From contig OZ017798.1 of assembly GCA_963969395.1 (NCBI GenBank), positions 18,406,173 through 18,470,172 on the forward strand: DNA of 64,000 bases, read 5' to 3'. Under the pieces are notes generated by a model. That model saw nothing but the letters and a program-made list of their open reading frames with translations. It did no database searches and was not told the DNA's origin. A program made the translations under genes and the position numbers. Origin of the DNA: Pseudoscleropodium purum. Its lineage: Eukaryota; Streptophyta; Bryopsida; Hypnales; Brachytheciaceae. Shown here piece by piece: positions 1 to 12,385 of this stretch (positions are counted from its first letter, which is position 1; each line of letters opens with the position of its first letter).

Positions 1-22
1 TAACGTAATGTCATACTGGCAG

Positions 23-2093
23 AGCATGTTAGGTAGCGTCATATATGCCCGAGATCGCTGGCTAAAAACTGGAGGCCTAATACTTCCTTCCTTTGCCACT
101 GTATGTGTCTGCAATCCTAATGCGGGTTCAAAACTTCCCCATCCTTCTGAATTACCCTTCGTGCAGCATCGTGAACCATTTTCAGTCACACCCTTGAGTA
201 TAGAGTTTATAATTTGCGATTCTAGAATGATTATACGTTGGAAACGAATGAATGATCTTGCTAAAAGAAAACCATTATTTTAGATTCTTTAATTTTTCAT
301 GGATGTAATACTCGATGAAGATATCCGTTGTGTACAGTCTGTTGACTTAATACGTTCACATTGTCAATGAAGAAATGCATATTTGGATGTGAATGTTCAT
401 GCTGTACTTAACTCCGCCCGTTGTGTGTGCAGTTGTACATGGCGCCGGTCACCAATCCTGAGAAATATTCGGAGTGTATTGACTTTTGGCGCAGTGTTTA
501 TGGCATCGACAGTAAGTATTGAGGAGATCTTTTGTTTGCAACTTATTATGTTGGTACTTTTTGAGAGAGTTCTTCCGCGGTTCTTGAGAAAGTTTTTAAG
601 TACCTTGTTTCAAGAAGATCAATGAGTTGTTTGTAAAATTGGTGGCAGTGTCGGCAATGCTACCTTTGGCGAAGCAGTGTTCCTTTGAGGAGCCATGCAT
701 TGAGACCATACCAGCTGAGAGTGTTCTGTCGTGGCCCATAGTGGTATGATTTTTATGCTCCCTTTCTACTTTTTGATACTGGAATGTTTTTAACGAACTG
801 TTTGTCTACTCTAAATGTTCTATAGTTCATAGAAATTAATCATATTTAATAGGTATTAAGTATGTTTAATTTCGTACTTTTCTCTTTCATTTTTATTTGA
901 GAAAATTTATTGTCTTTTGTTTGATATACTTTGTCACCGGCATCTGTTTGCAGATCAAGCAAATTAATTGCCACACGATTACTATAGGGGAACTTGAAAC
1001 AGTGAAAGCTGACTTCTCTGTGTCTTCCATTATGATGGGTACGTTCTTTTAACATCGCCATGCATTTTCATGTGGTGTGGTTGTTTATCGTCAACCGGGG
1101 ATTTGGGTCTGAAGAAGCGGGCTCTTGTTGTTTGTAAATTCAACCTGGGGATTGAAAACTCATGACCATCCTGGTTTTAGAGAACCTGCAAGCGTCGGAA
1201 TCTCTGGACCAGTAATCGAAAGAGTCCGGGCAGATCGTAGTTTCAAGTATATCTAGAACTAGCATGAGATGTCACGTGTCTACGAATGCTCTTTTGAAGG
1301 TTTTTTTAATATTAGTTCAACCTCGATATTCACACCCTTGTGCAGTGCGACTGTTGTTCGCACCGGTGGCCTGATATTTTATTCTTGGGATTGCAGCTTC
1401 TTTACACGGATTTGCTCTTTGGTTCGATGTTTCATTTGGTACCCGAAGTCCTCAAGAAACGGACGTGCAATCGGAATCCTCTTTAGATAGCTCTTTGTCT
1501 GGCGATTATGACAGTGTTGGAATCAGCGGGTCAAAGAAACGAGGAAATCCCGATGACTGCATTGTCCTTTCCACAGCTCCTGATTCTACGCCAACTCATT
1601 GGGCTCAGGTTCGTACGCATTCTTTAGGTAGATTATTTGTCTTCGAGGGCGGAGTCTAGTCCAGTTACCTTCGGAATCAGACCAGGCAGTTCTTCCTGGG
1701 TTCATCTGGTGTGTGTAGAGTCTACTTGCTATGATTGAAGTTTATTTTTTCTCCTGGAAGCAGAAGTATTTCAAGATTACAGTTTTTGAATGTCTGCCAC
1801 TCTTGCTTGCTGCAGACTATTCTATATGTATATGATCCACTTGAGGTAAAACAAGATCAGGAGATTTCGGGTTCGATTGAATTATCTCAGAGCAAGGAAA
1901 ACCCACGTTTTTTAAACATTTTCCTCAAGTACAGGTATGTTTCACCGAGTCCTTGAGCATTATTAAGCCTGTTTTTGGTTTTGGATATCGATGATATTGA
2001 AGTCATTGAGAATGTTGGTGGGGTAATATTTCTTGTTCGGTTATTTGCAGATCAGGAAATCGGGAATGTGTGAAAGAGTCGGTGATGAGATAA
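23..2093 (+). CDS. PRMT6: Protein arginine methyltransferase PRMT6-like, 3' part (5' part lies before the window)
   Basis: Transfers methyl groups from S-adenosylmethionine to arginine side chains of proteins such as histones. Seven exons are visible: 23-100, 433-511, 649-743, 954-1038, 1397-1608, 1816-1934 and 2051-2093 (stop TAA 2091-2093), giving 236 residues with all phases consistent. The first exon reads SMLGSVIYARDRWLK then GGLILPS, the segment after the catalytic double-E loop. Exon 2 has the PRMT beta-barrel entry (IDFWRSVYGID). Exon 5 carries the family THW loop (PTHWAQ) after a Ser/Asp-rich insert. Exon 6 has YVYDPLEVKQDQ and LSQSKENPRF, and the protein ends VKESVMR, which I recognise as the plant PRMT6 C-terminus. 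The SAM-binding Rossmann fold and catalytic glutamates are upstream of the window, so activity cannot be judged. Recognition is from memory of the plant family; PRMT6 versus another type I PRMT is an inference. Confidence 0.88.
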
Positions 2094-2798
2094 TGAGCTT
2101 CCAATTGTGCCTGGTAGATATGGACTGCCTGACATAACATTATTGACCATTGCCGGGGGCCTCCGTTTTGCTTCCTCGAATGAGGGAATCCCCAGCATGA
2201 TTCCTTACTGAGCCTCCCTAGGAGTTTAAACTGAACTGGTCACAAGGTATCCAGGAAAGGATGATCCCTTTTGGCCCTGAAAACGTGGGGGATGCAGTTT
2301 GACAATGTTATGGAGTTGGATGCTCCCTCCATGATTCCTAGAGCTCTTCATTTTTTTATAGAAGTCTGGACTTCGGAGTTAAATGTCTATGAATTCTGAA
2401 GCCGCGTGAAGACATCAACAATTTTCCGACCAAAAACATTTATTGCAGACAACTGCTGTCGCCAAAGCATCAGGGTAGTCACACTTGGTCACATTCTAGG
2501 AGATATTAATCGGAATATCCTCGTTTCATTCCGTTTTGGTCTTTTTATTCCTAGTTTTTGAACTAGACGAGGCGCAACTGAACTCGACCCTGAGGAGACG
2601 AATCTCTACTTGCCAAGGGTCACAAGTATCCCAGAGATACAATTGAAGGATTCATTTACGAACTTCTTGGGTGCTAAGACGTGTTTCTCGTAGTATTTAC
2701 GTCAAGCTCTTGTAGTTTTGCACTTTGTCCATTTGTTCATTTTCACTATTTTCACTTTGGTCATTGCATGACATCAGGCTAAAATTTTCATCTTTTAG
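2094..2798 (+). other. Probable 3' UTR and downstream flank of the PRMT6-like gene
   Basis: Moderately GC sequence follows the PRMT6 stop for roughly 600 bases and then turns AT-rich near 2700. No open frame with coding character is visible. The composition step suggests transcribed 3' UTR, but no polyadenylation site can be fixed by eye. Confidence 0.4.
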
Positions 2799-2802
2799 TT
2801 AA

Positions 2803-3688
2803 CCCCTAAAGTTCCATGACTCTGTTTTCCCTGAAACCACTCAAAAACTGCTCAAAAACTGCCATTTCCAATACAAGTACCAAATTTTTGGAAATTTTTT
2901 GTTTTTACACATAACTGTAGGATCTCGTATAGTGATAATTTGAAAAGATGTAGAATTTTTTTTAGAACTATCCACTATGTGGATTGCTAAAAACTTAGCA
3001 GCTGCACTTTATAAGCTCACTTTTCTATGAAAAAATGTTCAAAATGGTGGTGCTTCTTTGGATTCGTTTTTCTAAACAAATTGTTTACATGTTTGAAAAT
3101 TTTCAAGTCATTTGGATTTGTACGATATATAGGAAAAAATAGTAAGTAGAAAGAGATAGAGAATGATTCAAATTACTAAATAGTTAAGAATTTAATTATG
3201 GAATTGAAAAATGTCAATCCCAATGGTTGTAATGTTCTTATAAATAATGTACATCCTATGATTTTATTTTTTTCAAAAAATATTGAAAATTCAATGAAAT
3301 AAACAATTTCAAAGTTTATTTTAGGGCACAAAATCAATAATTGCCTACAAACAAAAATTTCTCATAATTTTTTACTCATTGATTGAAATGGAATGATTTA
3401 AAACTTTCCACACATATATAAATATAAAAAATCAATTTCAAATTTTTATTTTTGAAAAAAATGAAATTTTCAGGTCTGCCCAGACTGCCCAAGTTGAGAA
3501 ACAAACAACATATTGGGCTATAACTTTTGACTCCTATTTCCAAATGTCTTGAAATTTGTTGCATATGAAAGATATTCCTTGTCTTCAGCTTCTACCAAAA
3601 TTTCAGCCTAAAATATGGAAATTTCTGGTCACAATGACTTGCCCAAAAATTCCATACAGCCAAAAAACGAAGTCCAGTCCTTTAGGGG
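2803..3688 (+). mobile_element. TTAA-flanked non-autonomous element, ~0.9-kb class, copy A
   Basis: 886 bp lying between TTAA (2799-2802) and TTAA (3689-3692). It starts CCCCTAAAGTTCC and ends CAGTCCTTTAGGGG, giving a 9-bp inverted terminus CCCCTAAAG. The interior is AT-rich with no transposase-like frame. It matches copies at 17143, 45077, 46128, 47526 and 48341; shared landmarks include a run about lack of signal such as GACTTGCCCAAAAATTCC near the right end. TTAA duplication with CCC ends is the piggyBac layout; family assignment is inference because no transposase is seen. Confidence 0.7.
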
Positions 3689-3769
3689 TTAAAGAAGTTT
3701 TTTTTAGCTACCTCTGCTACCCACCAAGCAATGAAAATGACATATCATGCAATGAATTTTTAACCATGT

Positions 3770-3920
3770 AATCAAAATTTATGAAAATTGTTGCGTCTTG
3801 AAGCTAATCTTTGGCCACATATTGTGTAAAAATTTCAACAAATAAAAATAAAAATTCCCTTCGTAGTGAGCTGCCCAAAATTGCCATGTTGCCAAAAAAC
3901 ACAGTTTTTACCTTTAGGGG
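3770..3920 (+). mobile_element. Right-end fragment of the ~0.9-kb TTAA element
   Basis: The segment ends CCTTTAGGGG and is followed by TTAA (3921-3924). It aligns by eye with the last ~150 bp of copy A (shared GCTGCCCAAAATTGCC-like and GCCAAAAAAC stretches) but is diverged and has no matching left end. It lies only ~80 bp beyond copy A, so it is an older fragment or part of a nested insertion. Confidence 0.5.
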
Positions 3921-3924
3921 TTAA

Positions 3925-5834
3925 TTATTGCACTTTCAATCAAGTTGACTAGTATTTGTCATGACTAAATTTACTTTGTGATCTTTTAGACAAGTGGTAT
4001 ATTGATGTTGTGAGTATTATTGATATGTTTTATTGGTGATCTGTAGGCTTCTAACTATGTAGGCATCAAAAACCTATTGAAGTTGGTTGACAAGGCTAAC
4101 TTAGTGATATTCATTAGAGGCCAAAATCATGTAGGAACTCATTGAACCTTCAAAATCATTCACTAATTGTATCTTACCTAGGCGAAAGAGGATCATTGAC
4201 AAAATGATGTAATTGACTCTTGCAAAAAGAACACCAAATTTCATGTAGGTGCTTCAATATGAAACTAATGCAGCTTGCCATATGATTGATTTTGAGTTCT
4301 TTTTGAAAGAAAACGTTTTATTGAATATCTTTCACATAGTTAAATCTTATCAATTTTGGGTTCTTAATATCTTTTTGTATTATTTGTATTGTATGGGATT
4401 GGCCATTTCATTGATATAATCTTTTCTAAGTTTTACAAAGAAGGTACTTGTATTGAATGAAATTAGGATGGTGACATTCTTGTAGTCTAAAGTCTTTTAT
4501 AAGCATGTGGTAGAGTTGTAGGTGTATGTATTCTACAAGATTAGTTTAGGTTTAAGCCTTTGCTTGGATGCATTGGAGACCTCTCTCAACTTTATTCAAG
4601 TCATTTTAAGGATAAATTTAGAAGAATTTATCAAGCTTTAGTTTATACTTTTTTCATTATTTCTATTTTCCTATGAGTATTTTAGAAACCTTAATAATTT
4701 CCATTGCAATATTCAAATTGAAAGTAAGTATGGGAAAGCATTATACAAACCAAGTTACTTCAAGATATAATCTCCCTATCACTAAAATCTATAAAAGAAC
4801 TACATATAGTCTAGATTTGGAACTTTATATTAATTAAATGCTTTGTTGAATTGCATTATGCACAACAAATTTGTTATTCTCATAGATAACAATTGATACA
4901 AGTTTCAATATTTTATAGTAGACTTTAATTTTGTAAGGTTGTTGTATTTTTCATATTCATATTATTTTAGTTTATTTTTGAACTTTTTTAGTTCACTAAA
5001 CTAATGTTCTAGCTAAACCTTAGATTAATTTTTAAGGGTTAACATTCTTTTTTTTATTTAAGTAAACATTCATTTTACAATAATTATAAGGTGAAAATTT
5101 TGGTGAAAATTACCATAAATATTTTTTTTAGATGTACATATTCTTAGAGCTTTAAAAATTTATGATTTATTCAATCAGTATCAAAAGAATATATTTAGAG
5201 AGACTAGATTCTTCTTTTGAGTTTTGACTCTCAACAAGAGTACCAGACCCACCTAATTATATTAGGGGAATACTAATTAGAGTCATGCTGTAAATGCTTT
5301 TTGAGACAATTATAGGTATAGATGTTTGATGTAGAGTTTCTATTAACTCTTAAAAGAGGCCATGAGTGGCCCTTTTTTCAAGTGAATCTTTGACAAAAAG
5401 TAACTTTAAAATTTATGGAATATTTCAACCTACTAGATTCACATCTATGATGAATAATACTTGTGAAAAATTGCATTTAGATTGCAAAGTAAAAGCTTTG
5501 TTTATTAGTCAATTTTACATCCCTTGACTTGATTGCACAAATTCTAGGCAAGGTGTAAGACCATGCCTTAGTTTAAGGAGATTTTTTATTCTCCTTTGGA
5601 TTGCCTTATTTAAGGTTTAATGTTTTGAGACAATAGAGTCTCCATTGGTAATGTATGTAACCTTTCACTTGTTGTAAATGATAAAAAAACTAACTCTATT
5701 GAAATCTAATTTTGTGCAATATATTCTTCTACTTAACATCTAATTTTAGGTGGTTTTAATTTTTAGATAATTGTAGGAAAAATTAACATGTATAGTGAAT
5801 GAAACCTCTCTCTTATTGTTTGGTAAATAGGGTC

Positions 5835-5872
<38 letters not shown>

Positions 5873-6546
5873 TGCACCCATATTCAACACTAGTAGGAAG
5901 TGAGCGTACTTGCTATTATAGAATATAAATGATTTTTATTGAATATCATTGACAAATGAAAGAGGATTTCAATACACTTTAGCATGTATTATTTGGACAC
6001 CACTCAAATAAGTCAAGAAATTTTTAAAAAGTCACACTGGAATCTTCTAGGTTCTTATGTTTTGAATGTGTGCAACTTGAATCTTTAATATATAAACTTC
6101 AATGTGACTTTTGGGTCGAAATGTAGGTGAAACATCGTAAGTAGTGATGATTATGGATGTACATATTTAAAACCTTATGAATGCCTCTACATTGAATATT
6201 TACATTAGCTTGCCCTTCTAATTTGTTCATCCAATTTATCCAAAATTTATGATCATTTAGATTTCAAAATCTATAATTTAGATATATAGAAAAAACTTAG
6301 GAGCATTGTAGTCATCATCCTATTAATTACATACATTAGTCTAACATATTGAGTTAATCTAATGAAAGTATGTCTATAAATTACCCAAATTCTAAAAGCA
6401 TCCTTTCACACAAAAGTATACAATAGAATTTTGAATGTACCAACAATGAATATAATGGATTTAGAGCTATATGCCATTTCAACTTCAAAAATTCATAACT
6501 AATTCTTCAAAGGTCAAAAAAATATGAAACAATTTAGATTAGATAC
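3925..6546. other. AT-rich intergenic sequence, no gene seen
   Basis: Strongly AT-rich DNA with stops in every frame. It contains a (TA)n microsatellite near 5836-5870. No RNA gene, coding exon or recognisable transposon end was found. Confidence 0.5.
5836..5870. repeat. (TA)n microsatellite
   Basis: About 17 uninterrupted TA dinucleotides within AT-rich intergenic DNA. Confidence 0.9.
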
Positions 6547-6806
6547 TTAGAAGATTTTCTTGGGTCAGGGAGGGCCGTTTCAAGCAATTGCTCCCCGCAG
6601 CAAAGAGAACGCCACGTTGGTAGAATTTTTTTTTCTGAAATTTTTAATTTTTTTAAAATTTCTTAAAATGAAAAACAAAGTTGATTTTTTGGGGGGAAAC
6701 GATATGGTAGTCACTTTGCCACATCAAGTAGCCAGTTTCGGCTAGTTCACAATCCAAGGAACGGTTGGGAACTCGTAGCCCTCCTAATGCCTAGAGAATC
6801 CTCTAA
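6547..6806 (+). mobile_element. MITE with ~28-bp terminal inverted repeats, copy 1
   Basis: The left end TTAGAAGATTTTCTTGG and the reverse complement of the right end (TTAGAGGATTCTCTAGG) match, followed in both by GGGAGGGC/AGGAGGGC. The interior includes a poly-T/A stretch and ATGAAAAACAAAGTTGA, shared with the copy at 53929-54181 in the same orientation. Ends lie at TTA/TAA, which would fit a PIF/Harbinger (Tourist-like) MITE, but the target duplication is not separable from the terminus by eye. Confidence 0.55.
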
Positions 6807-6943
6807 TGGTTTTTTCCTTCAAATTTTTTATTATAGAAAAATATAAATTCAAGAATTATTTGGTAGAGGATTGCTTTCCAAAAATGCAATCAATTGATAA
6901 ATGGTCACTATATGGACTACCTAATATAATAAACACAGTCTAA

Positions 6944-7181
6944 TCCCTCACCACCAGGCACCAAAGATGCTTTTACAGTGTGCCTAGATTGAATCAACCT
7001 AGGAGTCATTTTGGATGCAAATGCTTCAATCAACCATATTGATTGGAAGTTCCCTTGAATTTCATCTACCCTATCTTATCCAATCAAGTTTTATTACAAT
7101 GGAGTTTGATAGATTGTAAGCTTTGACAAAGTTCTCGGCCTTTTGCAATGGACACAATCAGTCCCCCCGAGTGGTGAGGGA
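6944..7181. mobile_element. Short TTAA-flanked element with 11-bp inverted repeats
   Basis: 238 bp starting TCCCTCACCAC and ending GTGGTGAGGGA, a perfect 11-bp inverted terminus. The flanks are CTAA (6940-6943) and TTAA (7182-7185), so one base of the presumed TTAA duplication has changed. The interior has no coding frame. The terminus differs from CCCCTAAAG, so this is a separate family. A similar start, TTAACCCCTCACGACC, occurs near 60388. Confidence 0.45.
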
Positions 7182-7185
7182 TTAA

Positions 7186-8460
7186 CCTTTAATCTTGGAG
7201 TGCTCCAAAGTCCAAAATTTAGATAATGACCAAATTGGCAATTTGGCAAGATCCTATGTCATAGATGCTTGCCTTTTTCATTCATCAATTTTTCTAATGG
7301 TTCATTAGTAAGTGTAGCTAAAAATATATTTAAAAAGAATATTGATTGATTTTATTTGATTGTGTAGATTCATACCTATTCAAAAACATTTGAACCATTC
7401 AATTCCAAATAATGAAATGAGAATTTTAGGGAGTTTTATTTTGCAGGAAATGAAGGTAGAAAAAATGTATAAAGTCATTTTGAAAAATTCATTTTGAAAA
7501 TTTCCAAACAAAATAAAAAATTCAAGATGTATTTTGCTTACTAAAACATTAGCAATATTGGTATTTACAATCTCAAATTCTTGCCTAAAGCTATTAGCAA
7601 TTTTTGTTTTCTTTCATTACGTACTACCTTCACTTTTTTATTTCTTTTAAAGATTGATACAAAAAGAATTCATAATTTTTTTTCATGTAATTACAATCTA
7701 TTTTCCTACATATTGACTAAATTGCACAAATTACACTATTTACAGTTTTTTCCTAAAAAAGTTGAAAGACAAAACTTCACTTTTAGGAAGGGCTAAAAAT
7801 AACTACTATTGAAAGTTTAGGCACATTGAACTTGCAATTTGTAGTGATTTTCACCCTAGAATTTTGGAAGGATGGACTTAAACAAGTTAACTAAAGGATC
7901 CTACAATTGGATTTATTACAGAATTAATGTAGATGACGATTTGGGTGCAAGTATTTTGAAGAAGTTTTGGGCCTCAAAACAGAGTAGTAAATAAGGGGGT
8001 GCATTCCTTTATCAAAGAAAATAAAATTTCAGGGTATTTGGCAATGTCAATGTTACAATAAAACAAATGGTGCCACTTCATGAGATGTGCCACTTGTCAA
8101 AGAATCATAGCAGAACCTGAATTTGCTGAACAAGATTGTGGTGGGGCACTCTCTTGTGCTCACTGTTGCGACTGATACTTTCAACATTTGACTTCTCAAA
8201 ATAAATTGAAATCTTGTAAGCATAGTTACAATCTTTTGCACATCCTGTCACTGAAAGATGATTTTGAGGTATGTTAAAACACCTCAAATATCTTTGACCA
8301 ACAATGATTGCCTAGACAACGCTAAAATGATACAAAGTTGCGTAGTGCCCAATTCTCCACAAAGATGAGTTGAAAAAGCATTATTCTGACTTCAAACACT
8401 AAATTCTTGCAACGTCACAAAAATTTCCAAAACTTTCACGTGGCCATAATTTTCAGCTAC
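7186..8460. other. AT-rich intergenic sequence
   Basis: No exon, RNA gene or clear repeat end seen. The stretch from about 8460 to 8776 is less AT-rich and is likely the 3' UTR of the DHH gene on the minus strand. Confidence 0.4.
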
Positions 8461-8776
8461 ACTTTTGTTTGGTTGAATCATTAATTCCCAAAGCACTAAA
8501 ATTTTTTGATAATTTTTGGGATCACAAAGACCTTTGCCATAAGCAAACAAGTTCATATGCTCCTAAAATTAAACTGCAGACGTATATAACTATAGGGCAA
8601 CTGAATTTCGACGATCAACTCGTACAGCATGCGCCAGAACTTTTCACTCAAATTGAAGAAATGTAAACAAAATTCTGTCAAATAATTCTCCAAGATTTTT
8701 CTCACACAAGCAGAACCAAAACGCTGTCCTCTTAAAACCATCTCCCAACTTCCATGCGTATGTCGCGAATAGACGT

Positions 8777-11700
8777 CTAAGCCTTCCACGTCTCAAAGTC
8801 GAGTCTTGGCAACAGAAAGGAGCTTGCATTGCGATGACCTCCACCCCCATAGGTCTGGATCAAAAACAAAGAGGTCAATTCAAGTCCAAACTATCCAATA
8901 TCGGGAAGTCTTTGGCATGAAGTGCTTTACTGCTTCAATATGTGATTCACATTCAAAAACTTCAAGAGTAGATCCACAAACTCCAGAAAATTTGAAAACA
9001 AAATTGACAAAAGCATTTATCGCAAACGTCTGTGACGAGAGAAAATGACATGTCACAGGATGTCAGTCAACTTCGTGAGGAAGTCTATTCCCAGGGAAGA
9101 ACACATGTAAGAAAAATCTCATTCAGACTCATTGCAAAGAAGGTTGCTGTTCCTAGACAGGAATATCAACGAAAATGCGGAATCGGGGGTACACCTGGAG
9201 GAATGCCAGGTGTTAACCCCCTTCTGCCTTGTTCAGGTATATATATGCAGTCGGGCATACCTGAGAAACTTGTGTAGTATCATCAGCATCTCCAATGCTG
9301 CGTAAGCTTATTTTGAACATAGAAGCATCACTCAGCGCTTCCTCCACATACACGACAGCTCCGATTGGCCTGTCCAGAACTTGAATATCAGGATCATAGT
9401 GATGAGAGATCTTCATCTTCTACTCATGTATCTCTCAAGCAAAAACATGATTTCACAATGTAGAACTTGTGAGATTTATATTATCCACTTAACAGATCAA
9501 AAAAATTCTGAAAATTGAGTTTTTTCATAGCAATTTGAAATTGACTAGGTCATAGACTAGAAGACATTGAACTTTTCATTTGAATCCATTGAATTCCAAG
9601 CCCTTCTTGTATAGATCTAAACACACAAAGAGAGCAAGCATAGTTGCAAAAGAAATCTTCTTTCTCTATAAAGTCTATCCTTATTTATGAGTGACACTTG
9701 GTAACTATTGCAACCTCCTACTTTCTGATCTTTCCTTGATTGCAATTAATAGCCATATCCACTTGGTTTGCACTTGAGAGGACACATTGCACATTCACTA
9801 TAGAATCATTTGATTGCAACATGCATTAAAAAATTGTTGCCAAATCCTTAATACTTTCATTAGTAGTATAATGAGAAGGAGAGAGTATATGCTGCGTAAA
9901 AGTGTTCAGGTGTAGGACCAAACTACCACTTCATCATAATATTTCTAAAGGTCGGACAACTCACCGGAGACCTTGGTCTCGACTTTTGGCAGCCAGCTGG
10001 TTGCCAAGTTCGCTTCGGAGATTTGCCACTGAATCCGCTCGAACTGCCTGAAAGAATATTGCCCGAGTATGAATGATGTCAGAAACATGACCCAAAGCAT
10101 GACACTTGCCACTGAATTTCAGTAGTAATCTAGAGGTACCTAATTGCAACTCCTATCCTACATGTGACACACCAAAATCTTGCACAATTTGTACATATTG
10201 GTTAGAGACTGTACACCACCCAAACTTTAAAACTCATATCAGTCTTAGGTCTACCAATAAAACTTTGAAACCAATATGGTATCCAAATAACCAATATGGC
10301 ATTCTTTTGTTGCACTAGAATTCCGTTTGATTTTCTAATAAAAATACCTAAAAATCTAAGAATTATAGTAATAGAACTAGGCTCAGTGCTTGGAGTGTCA
10401 GCTACTAGGTGTGGTTTCCTTGCAACATCCAAAATCACAAAAATTCAAGAGTCTTGGGAGCCTCACCAGGCACTGGCCGAACTTTCCTAGCCCGAGGGAT
10501 ATTGCAAAAGAGTTCTCTAGTGCTTGGTCAATGTGCTTCTGCTTTTCCAGGAGGCTCGCTTTCCCGTTCTTGATGAGGACTTCGGGATCCAACGCCAATA
10601 ACTGTCACATCAAAACATGTAGCGACACTAAACCAACATTTCATAGACAACATGCAGAATTCTACTGATTTGGTTTCTCGTGTCAAAGTGCACCAGCTGT
10701 AAATCATACGCTTTATGATCTGGTTGTACCTGGTCAAAAACCTCTGCGTTCTTGGGCACGCTATATTCAATCCTGGAATCAACTAAGCCACTGCTAAAAG
10801 CCTTACTATCTGGTAACGCCCATGTCCACAAATCTGCGTCTTGGATGTACTTGAAAAGAGTTTCCAGATGTGTAGCTTTTTCAGGATGGAGGAAACTATG
10901 GGATAAGGAGTGCGCTTGAAGTCTTTGGAAGAAGTAATCGTAAGCAATAGTAGCGCCACTCCTCTTCATGTCAAGCAGTATTTGCAAGTTCGGAGGGCCT
11001 GTTCCGTTGGGTGGAAGCGTCTCGAGTGCTGTCTTGTGATGATCCAAAACCACAACTCTGCTCTGCACCACAAGATCTTACGTCAGTTCTCAGCACCAAA
11101 AAGTCTTTGTACAGGCAAATTCTTTATCGTGCTGTTTTCCAACAACCCGCTTCACTTCCAAGATACTGCAAATTCCATCAGACATACAAGGGGCATGCTA
11201 ACTTTGACGAATGACCGAATGGAACGGCGAGGATAGAAAAATAATGAACATTCAACGAGCCTCCTTAATTCCTAAAAGACCAAGGATACATGATGTGAAA
11301 ATAAGCAATTCGGTTTTTCATATTGTGGAAAGTGATATTCAGATAGGACCAAATTTTATATCACTAGAATCAGTGAAGAGCGTTAGTTATAGGGCGAAAA
11401 ATTACATGAAACTGGACCAAAGGAAGCCCGCAAATGCCTACTCAAAACTGCTTATGCAATAAATAAGGTCCAAATGAACCCATTAGGGGTTAACGGATAC
11501 AAGAAAATCAACAAATTCATATGAGTTGAAGCGCTTACTGTTTAGCCCTCTTCGCTAGCTCTACTGCGAATCCCTGAGGTCCTGCGAAGTCCAGCAGGTA
11601 AAAAGTCTCAACATTTTCGGTAGACAGATCTTCAGCCCTGCTCACAAATAACAAACAAGCAGTGCTCCAGAGATAAACTTTCTGCTTTTAAAGAACCGTG

Positions 11701-12385
11701 TAAGTCATACACAATTACAGCTTAAACCCTGAACCCTGAACAAGGTCAAAGGGATTGGACTACTCTTGTATCACATATTCGAAACAGAGAGGCAGAAAGG
11801 CATGTAAACTCCAAATTCAACCTTGCAAATTCTCTTCCAAATAATCAAATTGTACCGAATACATCAAGAATTTTTATCTGTAAGAGGTTATGTTAATATT
11901 CTTAGCTCAAAGTTAGAAATTGTTCATCCTACTAGGTCATCGACATAGCAAACCCTAAACGGTTCAATAGGTAACACTAATTGCTTTCCAATTTATTCAA
12001 AACCAAATCCTATTTCCTTCCAAAGGTTGCAATCTTTCGTTACCAAATCACGTTGTAATGAAATTACTCCACAAAAAGAATTTCGAACTTCCTCATTGCA
12101 TGCGAGTTCAAGAAATCAGATTTTTAACACCATTACGATGTTATAGGTCATCTTGATGATTGAGAATGAACAGATAATAATGATCGGCACCATTCGAAGC
12201 ACAATGAAGTTAGTTTCATGTTACCTCAATGGCTTATACACAGTGTTCGGAAGAAACGAAACGGATCGGCCAACGGCGACATGATAAAGATGCGCAGCCA
12301 AAGCGGCAAAGACCCCATCTGGACAAGGATAATGATAGAGCACCACGCTCTTCCATGGTTTACTCACAACCCTGCGTTCTTCCAT
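8777..12385 (-). CDS. DHH/DHHA1-family phosphoesterase (NrnB-like), seven exons, complete
   Basis: A predicted metal-dependent phosphoesterase; relatives cleave short oligonucleotides or cyclic nucleotides, and the substrate here is unknown. Exons in order of transcription are 12385-12225, 11637-11539, 11057-10730, 10601-10467, 10047-9965, 9369-9261 and 8854-8777, giving 330 residues with every phase closing. Visible motifs: YHYPCPDG (residues 17-24, motif I; H18 and D23), YLLDF (D70, motif II), VVVLDHH (D92-H93-H94, the DHH signature) and the DHHA1 motif GGGGHRNAS (308-316) in the last exon. The start is the ATG at 12385; a longer frame upstream would need a TTG start. No organelle leader is evident. 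Intron 2 carries a 221-bp TTAA element and intron 6 a GC-rich hairpin. NrnB-like (COG2404-type) is inferred from the motif I form. Confidence 0.85.
9185..9221. repeat. GC-rich hairpin in DHH-gene intron 6
   Basis: The arm GGGGGTACACCTGG (9185-9198) pairs with CCAGGTGTTAACCCCC (9206-9221), with a 7-nt loop and one 2-nt bulge (TA). It stands out in an AT-rich intron. Confidence 0.7.
11269..11489 (-). mobile_element. Small (~220-bp) TTAA element in DHH-gene intron 2
   Basis: 221 bp lying between TTAA (11265-11268) and TTAA (11490-11493), with ends TTCCTAAAAGACCAAGG and CCATTAGGGG. Read on the minus strand it aligns with the elements in XPB (27867) and LIP1 (41775): shared CTCTTCACTG.TTCT.GTG..ATAAAAT and a CCTTGGTC/CCTTGATC block next to the far end. 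It lies 45 nt inside the intron from the exon 2 donor. Confidence 0.6.
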
